Below, one piece after another: positions 20,567-20,580 of a stretch of 20,580 nucleotides of DNA (position 1 is the first letter of the stretch; every line of letters begins with the position of its first letter). The stretch comes from a virus, in IMG/VR virus record IMGVR_UViG_3300031623_000065, positions 1 through 20,580 of that record. One strand, given 5' to 3'. The position numbers and the translations under genes are program-made. The notes beneath the pieces were generated by a model. The model had not been told where the DNA came from. It made no database searches and saw only the letters and a program-made list of their open reading frames with translations.

Positions 20567-20580
20567 CGGCAATTCCTCAC

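Noticed and set aside
1-20580. tRNA genes, CRISPR array, integrase or attachment site
   Set aside because: No cloverleaf-like segment, regular spacer array or recombinase gene was seen; the repeats present are in-frame coding repeats or short intergenic ones.

Overview
The window is one arm of a phage genome, the virion and lysis module of a short-tailed (podovirus-type) phage of a Gram-negative host. Every convincing gene lies on the minus strand, so the map reads from 20580 down to 1. Genes are packed with gaps of a few bases or with short start/stop overlaps, which suggests one long late operon. The marine flavour (SU10/DUF5309-type capsid protein, marine-type tail nozzle start, collar-type and YadA-like adhesins, moderate-to-low GC by eye) suggests an aquatic, perhaps alphaproteobacterial, host. 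That host guess is inference. No terminase, portal, polymerase, integrase, tRNA or CRISPR is visible.

Layout in transcription order: (1) head, 20566-17253: scaffold-like protein, major capsid protein, a small unknown, a glycosyltransferase-fold protein without its DxD motif, and an SU10-type head-tail adaptor. (2) Adhesins, 17243-12498: a small virion protein, a repeat-solenoid protein with a 30-bp tandem repeat, a tail-collar fibre with five HxH motifs, a large YadA-like tail fibre with a cupredoxin-like N-terminus, and two small proteins. (3) A 216-base intergenic region with a 12-bp triplicate and three dyads. (4) Lysis cassette, 12281-10562: holin-like protein, i-spanin-like protein, a 51-residue lipoprotein overlapping it (o-spanin candidate), a 59-residue protein, an M15 peptidase endolysin, and an exported cysteine-containing protein. 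(5) Tail and ejection genes, 10533-1: a 25-residue possible leader peptide, a 1407-residue nozzle/hub protein carrying a very large repeat insertion, a small unknown, and four putative internal/ejection proteins, the last cut by the window edge.

Together these genes would build the capsid, connect it to a short tail, give it several receptor-binding proteins, lyse the cell in three steps (inner membrane, peptidoglycan, outer membrane) and supply proteins ejected with the DNA. The most unusual points are the roughly 715-residue repeat insertion in the nozzle protein, the apparently catalytically dead glycosyltransferase next to the capsid gene, the ligand-less cupredoxin-like fibre tip domain, the solenoid protein with recent 30-bp expansion, and small lysis genes that a 60-residue cutoff would miss. 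All family names come from recognition by eye; no search was run.
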